64,000 nt of DNA from an uncultured Psychroserpens sp. (lineage in GTDB: Bacteria > Bacteroidota > Bacteroidia > Flavobacteriales > Flavobacteriaceae). The stretch lies in NCBI GenBank assembly GCA_947488655.1, contig CANKZZ010000002.1, positions 1 to 64,000 on the forward strand. The letters run 5' to 3'. Below the pieces are notes generated by a model. That model had not been told where the DNA came from and ran no database searches. It saw only the letters and a program-made list of their open reading frames with translations. A program made the translations under genes and the position numbers. This document shows, piece by piece, positions 48,001-56,227 of this stretch; positions within the stretch are counted from its first letter, which is position 1, and every line of letters begins with the position of its first letter.

Positions 48001-48441
48001 GAAAGTTTGAGCGAAAATTTCGCCACCCGAAATTATGAATTAGATGAGATAAGATTTCAGCCTAAATTATCATATTTGTTTAATGAAAATGCACGTTTTG
48101 ATATCTTTTATCAATACACATCAAAAGACAATACTATTGGTAGTTTAGAGCAACTAATCCAGAATAATTACGGATTGTCATTTACATATAACAACACAAA
48201 CAAAATGGCTTTAACAGGAGAAGTTAACTTTTTTAAAAACGAATTTACTGGTAATGCAAATACACCTGTTGCCTATCAAATTTTAGAAGGTTTACAACCA
48301 GGAAACAACTTTACTTGGAGTTTATTGGCACAAAAGAAGCTTACTAAATTTTTAGATTTAAATATAAATTACTTTGGAAGAAAAACCGAAACTAGCAAAA
48401 CCATTCATACAGGAACAGTACAGTTAAAGGCTTATTTTTAA
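45031..48441 (+). CDS. Giant hypothetical outer-membrane/surface protein
   Basis: 1136 residues with signal peptide (ending near CALAQE). An N-terminal domain (~30-110) with repeated DSVKIDTVSI/DVDSIEISYL strands precedes a Gly/Ser hinge (GGLSTSGSISRGVTLG, ~132). The long remainder (~150-1136) has regular amphipathic strands and ends TVQLKAYF, typical of a very large beta-barrel. It has no plug, CarboxypepD domain or TonB box. YNDNGIQELNEFEVAQF near 830 is a short acidic loop, possibly calcium binding. It recalls conserved flavobacterial proteins of unknown function; no role assigned. Confidence 0.75.
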   Translation: MKIAISLICFMLSFCALAQETTTNYRTKKVMVRDSVKIDTVSINSSWFFLRKTNNTLIDTSFYKVNFAKALLTFKKPIDVDSIEISYLRYPDFLTRKYAQLDEKIIVENTDNLQRLYKLNQSNIQKNYTPFGGLSTSGSISRGVTLGNNQNSVLNSELDLQISGKLSDKVSLRASIQDANIPLQESGYSQRLDEFDQVFIELFSDRWNIRAGDIDLTNTNSYFANFTKRVQGLQVAANFGDEDSKTTLFASGALVRGQFTTSQFTAQEGNQGPYKLTGPNNELFVLIVSGSETVYVNGIPIERGENKDYIIDYNAGEIIFNSTFPITSEMRITVDYQFSERNFSRFTIFGGGAYESEKLKLGVSVYSEADAKNQPLQQNLSAEQVEILSNAGDNQSLMIAPSDVSEAYDENRILYRKEIINGIERFVFSNNEDDDLFSVRFTLVGANLGNYVLINSNAIENIFEYVDPVNGIPQGNYEPIVRLIAPEKLQVAVVNGAYKPTEKTDVFFELAGSKNDENLFSNLDDGNNDGFAAKLRVNQNIIKTDSLWNLNANFDVDIINKNFETIQRLYRAEFNRDWNLENPLGNQSLLTTGLELLHPKKGLASYQFEHLSYSENFNGNRHNVFANLKLNDFNVFSSSSFLNNNSSLSTSTFIRSFNRVTYNFKKQWVGTRIALEDNEQRDKQTDSLTVLSQRFKSYEVFTGIGDSTGVFVEVGYKHRVNDSLRANVIKRVNSSNTYYLKSKIIQNQNTNLGLYANYRKLISQDESIEDENSLNSRLNFNQKLWNNLVLLNTVFETNSGTLPQQDFTYVAVEPGQGAYTWIDYNDNGIQELNEFEVAQFSDQGEYIRVLLPNQVFVKTHQNRFSQTLTVNPQQWAVSEDKGKKFWSHFYNQTSYLIDRKNRREGEEFDLNPFSTSNDNQLALNKSIRNVLFFNRGKQNFTTSYTYLENTNRTTLSIGFQENTLESHQLQFNHKFLTSWLLNLQSSLETNESLSENFATRNYELDEIRFQPKLSYLFNENARFDIFYQYTSKDNTIGSLEQLIQNNYGLSFTYNNTNKMALTGEVNFFKNEFTGNANTPVAYQILEGLQPGNNFTWSLLAQKKLTKFLDLNINYFGRKTETSKTIHTGTVQLKAYF

Positions 48442-48531
48442 TATTTTAACGTAACCTATTTAGTATACTTGCATCTTAAATCTGGAACAATTGTTGATAC
48501 AATTGCGCTATTAACTCTAAACTAAATTTTT

Positions 48532-49107
48532 ATGAAAACTACGCTTTTATCTATTGCTTGTCTATTTATATTTTTGTCTGGTGCTTATGCACAAAATGAC
48601 TCCATACAAGACCCTTATAAAAAGGATAACGAAATTAAATTAAACGCAGTTTTTCTGTTAATAGGAGCGCTTGAGCCAAGTTATGAGCGTAATTTATCAG
48701 AGTCATCCTCGGTTGGTATATCTGCTTTAATTCCATTAGATATAGAAAATTTAGATACAGATTTAAATTATTACGTTTCACCTTATTATCGTGTTTTCTT
48801 CGGAAAAAAATATGCAGCAGGTTTTTTTATTGAAGGTTTTGGGATGGTATCATCTTATGACGAACGAAATTCGTTTTTTACAGGCAATGAATTTGACCCA
48901 ACACTTGTAACTGAAGAAAATACATTTACTAATGTTGCTGTAGGATTTGGTCTTGGAGGAAAGTGGGTGACCAAAAGTGGTTTTGTTTTTGAGCTAAATG
49001 CAGGTTTTGGTAGAAATATAATTAATAACAGTAATACCAGCAATAATGATAACAACGATTTTGATTTTGTTGGAAAGTTTGGTTTTAATTTGGGATATAG
49101 GTTTTAA
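48532..49107 (+). CDS. Hypothetical outer-membrane beta-barrel protein
   Basis: 191 residues with signal peptide (ending near GAYAQ). It has eight or so amphipathic strands, Gly-rich turns (GFGLGGKWVTKSG) and the C-terminal FGFNLGYRF, consistent with a small DUF3575-like or OmpA-type barrel. A TATACTTG element lies ~65 bases upstream. It is closed by a terminator shared with glyS. Confidence 0.7.
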   Translation: MKTTLLSIACLFIFLSGAYAQNDSIQDPYKKDNEIKLNAVFLLIGALEPSYERNLSESSSVGISALIPLDIENLDTDLNYYVSPYYRVFFGKKYAAGFFIEGFGMVSSYDERNSFFTGNEFDPTLVTEENTFTNVAVGFGLGGKWVTKSGFVFELNAGFGRNIINNSNTSNNDNNDFDFVGKFGFNLGYRF

Positions 49108-49131
49108 ATATATCTAATTACAATAAAAAAT

Positions 49132-49166
49132 AAAACTCCCAAATCTTAACGGTTTGGGAGTTTTTA
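49132..49166. terminator. Bidirectional intrinsic terminator
   Basis: A 12-bp stem (49132-49143 with 49153-49164) with a 9-nt loop, A-rich before and T-rich after. It can serve both the small barrel gene and the convergent glyS. Confidence 0.85.
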
Positions 49167-49168
49167 TA

Positions 49169-49180
49169 TTTCCGAAGAAA
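49169..49180 (+). repeat. Dispersed 12-mer motif, intergenic copy
   Basis: Exact TTTCCGAAGAAA, 4 bases after the bidirectional terminator stem and 11 bases before the glyS stop. Confidence 0.85.
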
Positions 49181-49191
49181 AAATAAATGAT

Positions 49192-50730
49192 TTACATTTT
49201 TTGAAGCCAGTGTTTTACATCAACTTCCTTTTTAATGATATCTTTTAAATCTTCAATTTTAACACGTTGTTGCTCCATTGTATCACGATGACGAATGGTA
49301 ACTGTGTTATCTTCTAAAGTGTCATGATCTACAGTAATACAAAAAGGTGTACCATTTGCATCTTGTCTTCTATAACGTCTTCCTACTGCATCTTTTTCAT
49401 CATAGTCAACACTAAAATCCCATTTTAAATCGTCTACAATTTGTCTAGCAATTTCTGGTAAACCATCTTTTTTAACTAGAGGTAAAACTGCTGCTTTTAC
49501 AGGCGCTAAAACTGCTGGTAATTTTAAAACAGTTCTAACACTTCCATCTTCTAAAGTTTCATCTTCTAAAGCATTTGAGAAAACAGCTAAAAACATACGG
49601 TCTAAACCAATTGAAGTTTCTAAAACATAAGGTGTGTAATTCTCATTATCTTCATGGTCAAAATATTGTAATTTCTTACCAGAGAACTCTTCGTGTTGTT
49701 TTAAGTCAAAATCTGTACGCGAGTGTATACCTTCTAGTTCTTTAAACCCAAATGGGAATTTAAATTCTATATCTGTTGCAGCATCTGCATAATGCGCTAA
49801 CTTTTCATGGTCATGAAAACGATAATTGTCTTCTCCCAACCCTAAAGATAAATGCCATTTTAATCTGTTTTCTTTCCAGTGCTCAAACCATTCTTTTTGT
49901 GTTCCAGGTTTAATGAAAAACTGCATTTCCATTTGTTCGAACTCACGCATTCTAAAAATAAATTGTCTTGCAACAATTTCGTTTCTAAAGGCTTTACCAG
50001 TTTGGGCAATCCCAAAAGGAATTTTCATACGTCCTGTTTTTTGAACGTTTAAAAAGTTTACAAAAATACCTTGAGCGGTTTCTGGACGTAGATATAAATC
50101 CATAGCATGTTCTGCGCTTGCTCCTAATTTTGTGCCAAACATGAGGTTAAATTGCTTCACATCTGTCCAGTTACGAGAGCCAGAAAGTGGATCGGCAATT
50201 TCTAACTCTTCAATTAGAGCTTTCACATCTGCCAAATCTTCTTTCTCTAAAGATTGACCTAAACGTTTAAGTATAGTATCAATTTTTTCTTGGTAACCAA
50301 CAACTCTACCATTGGTAGTTATAAATTCTTCTTTATTAAAAGCGTCTCCAAAACGTTTCTCTGCTTTTTTGACTTCTTTGTCTATTTTGTTTTCAATTTT
50401 AGCGCAATAATCTTCTACTAAAACATCTGCACGATATCTTTTTTTAGAATCTTTATTGTCAATTAACGGGTCGCTAAATGCATCAACGTGTCCAGAAGCT
50501 TTCCAGGTTGTTGGGTGCATAAAAATTGCAGCATCTATACCTACAATGTTTTCATTCATTTGCACCATGGCTTTCCACCAGTAGTCGCGAATGTTTTTTT
50601 TGAGTTCTGCACCATTTTGAGCATAATCGTAAACTGCACTTAATCCGTCGTAGATTTCACTACTTTGAAATACGTAACCATACTCCTTTGCGTGAGAGAT
50701 TACTTTTTTAAATTGATCTTCATTTGCCAT
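49192..50730 (-). CDS. glyS: Glycyl-tRNA synthetase, alpha2 (single-chain) type
   Basis: 512 residues, a single-polypeptide class II synthetase like that of eukaryotes, archaea and Gram-positives rather than the alpha/beta bacterial form. It charges tRNA-Gly. Visible are the class II motif 2 (FRNEIVARQFIFRMREFEQME), YLRPETAQGIF, the motif 3 region ETSIGLDRM and a C-terminal anticodon-binding domain. N-terminal MANEDQFKKVISHAKEYG is the family start. It is convergent with the small barrel gene. Confidence 0.96.
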   Translation of the reverse strand: MANEDQFKKVISHAKEYGYVFQSSEIYDGLSAVYDYAQNGAELKKNIRDYWWKAMVQMNENIVGIDAAIFMHPTTWKASGHVDAFSDPLIDNKDSKKRYRADVLVEDYCAKIENKIDKEVKKAEKRFGDAFNKEEFITTNGRVVGYQEKIDTILKRLGQSLEKEDLADVKALIEELEIADPLSGSRNWTDVKQFNLMFGTKLGASAEHAMDLYLRPETAQGIFVNFLNVQKTGRMKIPFGIAQTGKAFRNEIVARQFIFRMREFEQMEMQFFIKPGTQKEWFEHWKENRLKWHLSLGLGEDNYRFHDHEKLAHYADAATDIEFKFPFGFKELEGIHSRTDFDLKQHEEFSGKKLQYFDHEDNENYTPYVLETSIGLDRMFLAVFSNALEDETLEDGSVRTVLKLPAVLAPVKAAVLPLVKKDGLPEIARQIVDDLKWDFSVDYDEKDAVGRRYRRQDANGTPFCITVDHDTLEDNTVTIRHRDTMEQQRVKIEDLKDIIKKEVDVKHWLQKM

Positions 50731-50742
50731 ACTGCAAAAATA

Positions 50743-50773
50743 AAAAACCGCATCAATAAATAGTGCGGTTTTT
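50743..50773 (-). terminator. Intrinsic terminator upstream of glyS
   Basis: A 10-bp perfect stem (50743-50752 with 50764-50773) with an 11-nt loop and a T run on the minus strand. It separates the coiled-coil membrane gene from glyS. Confidence 0.8.
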
Positions 50774-50806
50774 AATAAATTATATCGTGTTATTTATAAA
50801 TAAAAT

Positions 50807-51691
50807 CTAATTCAAATATACTTGCGTACTCCCTAATTTTCTGTCTTTATGAAAAATAGAGATATAATAATTGCCTTTTTCTAAGGGTTGCTCGTTAATA
50901 TCTGCATCAACATCTATACTAACTTCTACCACATCATTATTATAATTTACAACTTGCTTTTCGCTATATATTAAAGTAGAATTTCCAAAATCTATAGAGC
51001 CTTTATCTGCAACTACATTGTTGCGAGGATTCACAATTTGTATGTATATTTCTTTTTCTCCAGCTTCGGTTAATGAGTTTTCGGCTAAAATAAAACTAAC
51101 CTCTATACTGTGTACGCGTTTAGCTTTTGTACTCGGTCTCTTTGCACCAAAGAATTTTTCAAAACCTTGAGCTTCAAAAGAGTTGGCTGTTAACAAGGCA
51201 CCTTTTTCTAAGCTTTCGTTTAAATTTTTATTTTTTTGAACAAGCGTAGAGTTTTCTCGTTGTTGTTGTCGTAAAGCATTGTATGCTAGTAGTTTTTCTC
51301 TTTCTAAATCTTTATTTACTTTATCTAAAGAGTCTGCAGTTTTAAATAAAGCCTTATTTTTAAGTTTTATGTAAAAGAGTTGCTGCTTAAACTTTGAAAT
51401 TAAAGAGAGATCGCTACGTGCCATTCTAAGAGAATCCAAAGTTAAAATGGTTGCTCGTTTGGCATCTTCCAGTTTGGAAGATATCAGATCATTGGAAGAA
51501 GAAACATCATCATAGCGCGTAATCATTTGGGAGAGCTCGCTTTCAACTAGTTTTTTTTCTTGTTCTAAAAATTGCTGATGCGATGCAATGGATTTGTAAC
51601 TTGTAAAACTGTAAACAGTTAAAACTGCAACTGCAATAATTAAAGAACCAATAATTAATCTGTAGTTAAATAATTGAGGGTTAACTATCAT
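50807..51691 (-). CDS. Coiled-coil membrane-anchored protein of unknown function
   Basis: 294 residues. One transmembrane segment (~12-30) leads into long coiled-coils (~35-165, repeated L/K/E/Q heptads), then a C-terminal beta domain (~185-294, IEVSFILAENSLTEAGEKEIY, YYISIFHKD). The N-terminus is short and without a lipobox, so the bulk is probably periplasmic. It lacks recognisable catalytic motifs. Similar proteins are sometimes labelled chromosome partitioning in databases, without support visible here. Confidence 0.65.
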   Translation of the reverse strand: MIVNPQLFNYRLIIGSLIIAVAVLTVYSFTSYKSIASHQQFLEQEKKLVESELSQMITRYDDVSSSNDLISSKLEDAKRATILTLDSLRMARSDLSLISKFKQQLFYIKLKNKALFKTADSLDKVNKDLEREKLLAYNALRQQQRENSTLVQKNKNLNESLEKGALLTANSFEAQGFEKFFGAKRPSTKAKRVHSIEVSFILAENSLTEAGEKEIYIQIVNPRNNVVADKGSIDFGNSTLIYSEKQVVNYNNDVVEVSIDVDADINEQPLEKGNYYISIFHKDRKLGSTQVYLN

Positions 51692-51694
51692 TAT

Positions 51695-51702
51695 TAATTT
51701 TG
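51695..51702 (+). promoter_or_regulatory. Possible -7 element for comF (TAATTTTG)
   Basis: TAnnTTTG match 58 bases before the comF-like ATG, in the divergent gap. Confidence 0.3.
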
Positions 51703-51760
51703 TTAATTAATCAGGCGAAACTAAAGAATATGTTGTCAATAATTAATTTTAATCGTTGAA

Positions 51761-52441
51761 ATGATAAAAAACTTGTTAAACTTATTTTTCCCAGAAGTTT
51801 GCAGAGCTTGCAGTAATCATTTGTCTGATAATGAATTACTAATTTGCACACATTGTAGACATGATTTACCGCTCACTAATTTTCATGAAGACAAGGATAA
51901 CGCAGTTCATAAAATACTCTGCGGAAGAGTAAAATTAGAACAAGCCACAGCATTACTTCATTTTTCTAAAAAAAGCATTGTACAGCAGCTTATGCACAAT
52001 CTTAAATATCGTGGTCACGAAGAGATTGGCCACTTATTAGGAGAATGGTTGGGAGAAGAGTTACAGCAAATTGATGCGTACTCTAAAATTGATGTAGTAA
52101 TACCTGTCCCTCTACACAAAGCAAAACTTAAATCCAGAGGTTTTAATCAAGTAGATAGGTTTGGGATAGCTATAGCTAAAGCGTTAAATGCAAAATATTA
52201 CCCTACAGTATTAATAAAAACTACAAATACAAAAACACAAGTTTTTAAAGACAGATTAAAACGAAATTTTAACGAACACACCAATTTTAAAATAATTAAT
52301 ACAGAGGGTTTAGAAAACAAGCATATACTTATTGTAGATGATATTATTACTACAGGAGCTACAATAGAGGATTGTGCCAATACATTATTAGATATTAAAG
52401 GTGTGAGGTTAAGTTTAGCAACAATGTCTATCACAGATTAA
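51761..52441 (+). CDS. comF: ComF-family phosphoribosyltransferase-like protein
   Basis: 226 residues. Four N-terminal Cys in CRAC (residues ~14-17) and CTHC (~34-37) form the ComF zinc ribbon. The phosphoribosyltransferase fold ends with the PRPP-binding loop LIVDDIITTGATIEDC (~187-202). ComF homologues are needed for DNA uptake during natural transformation in several bacteria. No other competence gene lies here. This is of interest beside the dispersed 12-mer, whose role could be uptake; that link is speculation. Confidence 0.92.
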   Translation: MIKNLLNLFFPEVCRACSNHLSDNELLICTHCRHDLPLTNFHEDKDNAVHKILCGRVKLEQATALLHFSKKSIVQQLMHNLKYRGHEEIGHLLGEWLGEELQQIDAYSKIDVVIPVPLHKAKLKSRGFNQVDRFGIAIAKALNAKYYPTVLIKTTNTKTQVFKDRLKRNFNEHTNFKIINTEGLENKHILIVDDIITTGATIEDCANTLLDIKGVRLSLATMSITD

Positions 52442-52597
52442 AAAACAGATAACTCTACTCTCAAACAATTAAAACTCAAATTTTAAAATAATGAGTGTAA
52501 ACATTAGTTTTTAGTAGATTTCTTTAGGTTAAATTGGTACTAAATTGTTTTGAGGATACATTGCTTTATTGTTAATTTGTTGAAATTTGAAGTACGC

Positions 52598-54205
52598 ATG
52601 CACAAAAATCTTTTACAAAGCTTAATCATACTTATTATTATTTCATTAGTAATAAGTTGTGCAAATAGAGGTACACCTTCTGGTGGACCAAAAGATGTGG
52701 AAGCACCATTAATTATAAAATCTTCTCCAGAGAATTTAACGACTAATTTTAAAGGCAAAGAGATTAAAATTTATTTTGACGAATACGTTAAAATAAAAAA
52801 CCTTCAAAAACAACTTATTATTTCGCCTCCTATGGACCCAGAGCCAACGGTAACTCCATTAGGTACAGCGAGTAAATACATTACAATTATTATAAATGAT
52901 ACTTTAGATGATAACACCACTTATGCCTTTAATTTTGGACAAAGTATAGTAGATAATAATGAAGAAAACGCATATGATTATTATAGATATGTATTCTCTA
53001 CAGGACCTTACATAGATTCATTATCTGTTAAAGGACAAATATTAGATGCCGAAAATAGAAGTCCAGAGTCATTTGTATCTGTCATGTTATATGAGAAAGA
53101 TTCTACGTATACAGACTCTATTGTGTATAAAAACAAACCTAAATATATAACTAATACTTTAGACAGTCTCACAACTTTTAGTATAGATAATATTAAACCT
53201 GGCACCTATAAATTGGTAGCTCTAAAAGATGATAATGGAAATTTTACATTTCAGCAGGACAAAGATAAAATAGGGTTTTATGAAGGTTTTGTAACCGCTC
53301 CAACAGATGAGAGTTATACTATAAAATTATTTAAAGAACCTATTAATTTTGATATTAAAAGACCTCGTCAAGTTGCAGGTCAAAAAATAGCATTTGGTTT
53401 TGAAGGTGATTATAAATCAATGGAAATAGAGTTGTTAGACAACAAACCAGAAGGCTATACCACTAGAATTACAAAAGACCCAAGTGCAGATACATTGTTC
53501 TATTGGTACAAGCCAAAATTAGAATTAGACTCCACCCAATTTATTATAAAAAACAAAACCTATATAGATACGTTAAATCATAGATTTAGAACCGTAGATA
53601 GAGATTCTTTAACGATTAAAATGTTGTCATCTGGTACGTTAGGGTTTAGCGATAACGTAGAAATTACAGGAACAATACCATTTGTAAAATTTAATGAGGA
53701 GAAGATTCAAATTTTAGATAAAGACTCACTTAGTGTCGCATTTAACACTAATTATGATGCTTTTAAAAACGTTTATAGTTTGCAATTTGATAAAGATCAA
53801 ACCCAGCAGTATGCAATACAAATGTTGCCTGGAGCTTTAGAAGATTTCTTCGGAAATGTAAATGACACACTAAATTATAGCGCAAGAACAAAACTTTACT
53901 CAGATTACTCAAACATACGAGTAACGCTTAGAAATATGACCTATCCTGTCATTCTACAACTGGTTACAGAAAAAGGAGTTGTGAAATACGAGCAGTTTTC
54001 GGAAGAAGAACGCTTATTTGATTTTAGAAACCTCACACCAGGAAATTATTACTTACGAGTAGTTTTTGATACTAACGGAAACCAAAAATGGGATTCTGGA
54101 AATTATTTAGAACAACGACAAGCAGAGCGTATAAGTTATTATCCAGAACCTATTGATGCTCGAGCAAACTGGGATCCAGTTATAGAATTTAGTGTTTTAG
54201 AGTAA
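52598..54205 (+). CDS. Ig-like-domain lipoprotein
   Basis: 535 residues. I start at the ATG at 52598 (MHKNLLQ) because it directly precedes a lipoprotein signal (LVISCANRG, Cys 21); an in-frame TTG lies 48 bases upstream. A Gly-rich GTPSGGPKD and an SbsA-like Ig domain (~40-130, YFDEYVKIKNLQKQLIISPP, TYAFNFGQSI) are followed by repeated beta-domains, including YKLVALKDDNGNFTFQ and YYLRVVFDTNGNQKWDSG, similar to prealbumin-like repeats. It is an outer-membrane lipoprotein of unknown function, common in Bacteroidota. Its 3' end overlaps the convergent amidase gene by 17 bases. Confidence 0.82.
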   Translation: MHKNLLQSLIILIIISLVISCANRGTPSGGPKDVEAPLIIKSSPENLTTNFKGKEIKIYFDEYVKIKNLQKQLIISPPMDPEPTVTPLGTASKYITIIINDTLDDNTTYAFNFGQSIVDNNEENAYDYYRYVFSTGPYIDSLSVKGQILDAENRSPESFVSVMLYEKDSTYTDSIVYKNKPKYITNTLDSLTTFSIDNIKPGTYKLVALKDDNGNFTFQQDKDKIGFYEGFVTAPTDESYTIKLFKEPINFDIKRPRQVAGQKIAFGFEGDYKSMEIELLDNKPEGYTTRITKDPSADTLFYWYKPKLELDSTQFIIKNKTYIDTLNHRFRTVDRDSLTIKMLSSGTLGFSDNVEITGTIPFVKFNEEKIQILDKDSLSVAFNTNYDAFKNVYSLQFDKDQTQQYAIQMLPGALEDFFGNVNDTLNYSARTKLYSDYSNIRVTLRNMTYPVILQLVTEKGVVKYEQFSEEERLFDFRNLTPGNYYLRVVFDTNGNQKWDSGNYLEQRQAERISYYPEPIDARANWDPVIEFSVLE

Positions 54206-54971
54206 ATTGATCTCTATCATTTAAAAAGCCTAGCTTTTCTCTGTACTTAGAAATATGTTCTTTTTTAAGCGTAACAATTTGGGTAAATTCTTTGTCTTCA
54301 GGTATAGAATCTATGCGCTTGCCAAGAATATCATAAGCACCAGAATTACCAGAATATTCATAATTATTGGCATCTAAGCCAACACGGTTAACACCAATGC
54401 AATAACTCATATTCTCAATAGCACGAGCTTTTAACAACGCATCCCATGCTGAAACTCTAATTTTTGGCCAATTGGCAACATAAAGCAATACATCATAATC
54501 ATTGTTGTTTCTAGCCCAAACAGGAAAGCGTAAATCATAACACACTAAGGTGCGTATTTTCCATCCTAAATAATTTATCGTCAATTGTTTTGAGCCAGCT
54601 CTATAAACTTTGTGTTCACCAGCTAAAGTAAACGTGTGTTTTTTATCATAATACTCAACTTTACCATCAGGAAAAACAAAAAGGAGTCTATTGTAATATT
54701 CATTATTTTCTTTAACGATGACACTACCTGTAATGGCAGTTTTTTTTATGTTAGCTAATTTTTGCATCCATGAAACTGTGTCTCCATTCATAGTTTCGGC
54801 AACTAGGGTAGGGTTCATAGTAAAGCCTGTAGTAAACATTTCGGGTAAAACAATAAGATCTACAGTTTCTAATATGGCACTAATTTTATTAGTAAAATTA
54901 ATTCTGTTTTGCTCAGGATTTTCCCAGACCAGATTAGCTTGTATAAGTGCTATTTTTAATTCTTTTTGCAT
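54189..54971 (-). CDS. Nitrilase-superfamily omega-amidase, YafV-like
   Basis: 260 residues. The catalytic triad of the superfamily is visible: E44 (VLPEMFTTGF), K110 (YYDKKHTF) and C144 (LVCYDLRFPVW). The size and motifs match YafV/Nit2-type amidases that hydrolyse alpha-ketoglutaramate or 2-oxo-4-methylthiobutyrate-derived amides. The YbdL-like aminotransferase that would produce such keto-amides is encoded nearby on the same strand, supporting a joint role. The start is the ATG of MQKELKIALIQ. Confidence 0.9.
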   Translation of the reverse strand: MQKELKIALIQANLVWENPEQNRINFTNKISAILETVDLIVLPEMFTTGFTMNPTLVAETMNGDTVSWMQKLANIKKTAITGSVIVKENNEYYNRLLFVFPDGKVEYYDKKHTFTLAGEHKVYRAGSKQLTINYLGWKIRTLVCYDLRFPVWARNNNDYDVLLYVANWPKIRVSAWDALLKARAIENMSYCIGVNRVGLDANNYEYSGNSGAYDILGKRIDSIPEDKEFTQIVTLKKEHISKYREKLGFLNDRDQFTLKH

Positions 54972-55004
54972 GTCTTAAATTTACAAATTTTTAAATGAGC
55001 TAAA

Positions 55005-55051
55005 TAAAAAAATCCATTCTAGTTTCGTGAGATTTAACTAAAATGGATTTT
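55005..55051 (-). terminator. Intrinsic terminator after the coiled-coil pair
   Basis: Complementary arms with one mismatch (about 55007-55024 with 55036-55051), with a T run on the minus strand. Confidence 0.7.
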
Positions 55052-55073
55052 AAATTTTATAGAATTAGAATTG

Positions 55074-55583
55074 CTATATTTTACTTTTAGCTTTTTCTAT
55101 ATTTTCTCTTAACTTTTTAAGCTTTTCAAGCCATTTTTCATCGTCATTAGGAGAGAGTTTGCCTTTGCGCTTAAGTTTATCATATTTTTTTTGAGCATCA
55201 TCTAATTTCTTAGTTGCTCGTTCTAATTTTTCTTGAGCCTTCTGTTGCTTTTCTAAAGCCTTCTCTGCTCGTTTTTGTTCTTTTTCTGCCTTTTTTTGAG
55301 CTTTTTCAGCTTTTTTCATGCCTTTCTCAAGCTTTTTAGCTTCTTTTTCTTGTTTTTCAGCTCTTTTCATTTCCTGCTCCTTTAAAGCAGTTTTTTCATT
55401 AATTAGACGAGCTGCTTCTAGAATAGAAGCTGTTTCTTCAATACTTAAAGTTTGGGTGATATCTTTTCCATCTAAGAAAATTTTATCTTTTTTAACTTCG
55501 TATGTTTTTCCGTTTTTCTCAACTTGTTGAGCATTTAAAACACATCCAAATAGGATGATAATTATTGTAACAATGTGTTTCAT
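55074..55583 (-). CDS. Exported coiled-coil protein, paralogue of the upstream gene
   Basis: 169 residues. The signal peptide ends near VLNAQQ. A beta-like module (VEKNGKTYEVKKDKIFLDGKD) precedes a long, highly charged Ala/Glu/Lys/Gln helix (~45-140) and an end LSPNDDEKWLEKLKKLRENI. The upstream gene has the same layout (LSPRDEADWEERFKDL). One base is shared between the stop and start codons, so it is co-translated. No known function; long charged helices of this kind may act as periplasmic spacers. Confidence 0.7.
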   Translation of the reverse strand: MKHIVTIIIILFGCVLNAQQVEKNGKTYEVKKDKIFLDGKDITQTLSIEETASILEAARLINEKTALKEQEMKRAEKQEKEAKKLEKGMKKAEKAQKKAEKEQKRAEKALEKQQKAQEKLERATKKLDDAQKKYDKLKRKGKLSPNDDEKWLEKLKKLRENIEKAKSKI

Positions 55584-56116
55584 TAGTCTTGTTTATTTAA
55601 ATTATCTAATTTTTCTTTTGCCTTGTTAAGTGTCTCATTTAAATCTTTAAATCGCTCTTCCCAATCGGCTTCATCACGAGGTGACAATTTACCTTTTTCT
55701 TTTAAACGCTCGTATCTTTTTTGCTTTTTTTCTAGTTCTTTTTTTGCTTTAATAAAAGCGTCTCTGGCATCTTCTTTTTCCTTTTGTTTACGCTCAAATT
55801 CTCTTTGAATTTTCTCTAATTCATCCTGCTTTTTTTTGGCAGCTTCTTGCGCTTTTTTTAATTCTTTTTGTTTGTCTTCTAATTCTTTTTGTTTTTTTTC
55901 TGTGGCTTCTTTAAGCTCATTTTTTTCTGATATTTTAGTTTTTATCGACATCTTCTCCTCATCGGTCAATTGATTTGTAACATCAACACCATCACTTTTA
56001 TAAGTACCGCCTTTAACTTCTATAATTTTACCATCATCTGTTATGATGCTTTCTGTGGTACCACATGATACCAGTAGTAAGATTGTGAATAACTGTAAGA
56101 TTTTTATTGACTTCAT
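55583..56116 (-). CDS. Coiled-coil lipoprotein, paralogue of the downstream gene
   Basis: 177 residues from the chosen ATG at 56116 (MKSIKILQ). This start puts the lipobox (LLVSCG, Cys ~18) at the usual place; earlier in-frame ATGs would add an unlikely basic extension. A short beta-module (ITDDGKIIEVKGGTYKSDGVD) precedes a charged Lys/Glu helix (~50-150) and a C-terminal LSPRDEADWEERF. It is the partner paralogue of the next gene. Function unknown. Confidence 0.68.
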   Translation of the reverse strand: MKSIKILQLFTILLLVSCGTTESIITDDGKIIEVKGGTYKSDGVDVTNQLTDEEKMSIKTKISEKNELKEATEKKQKELEDKQKELKKAQEAAKKKQDELEKIQREFERKQKEKEDARDAFIKAKKELEKKQKRYERLKEKGKLSPRDEADWEERFKDLNETLNKAKEKLDNLNKQD

Positions 56117-56227
56117 TGTTTTTAACGTTTTTATTAATTTCATGTTTTCAATAAACGCAATTACTTTTAATACTATCAATGGTATTAATTAATAATTTGA
56201 TTCATATGCTAAATACGTAGATGTCTT

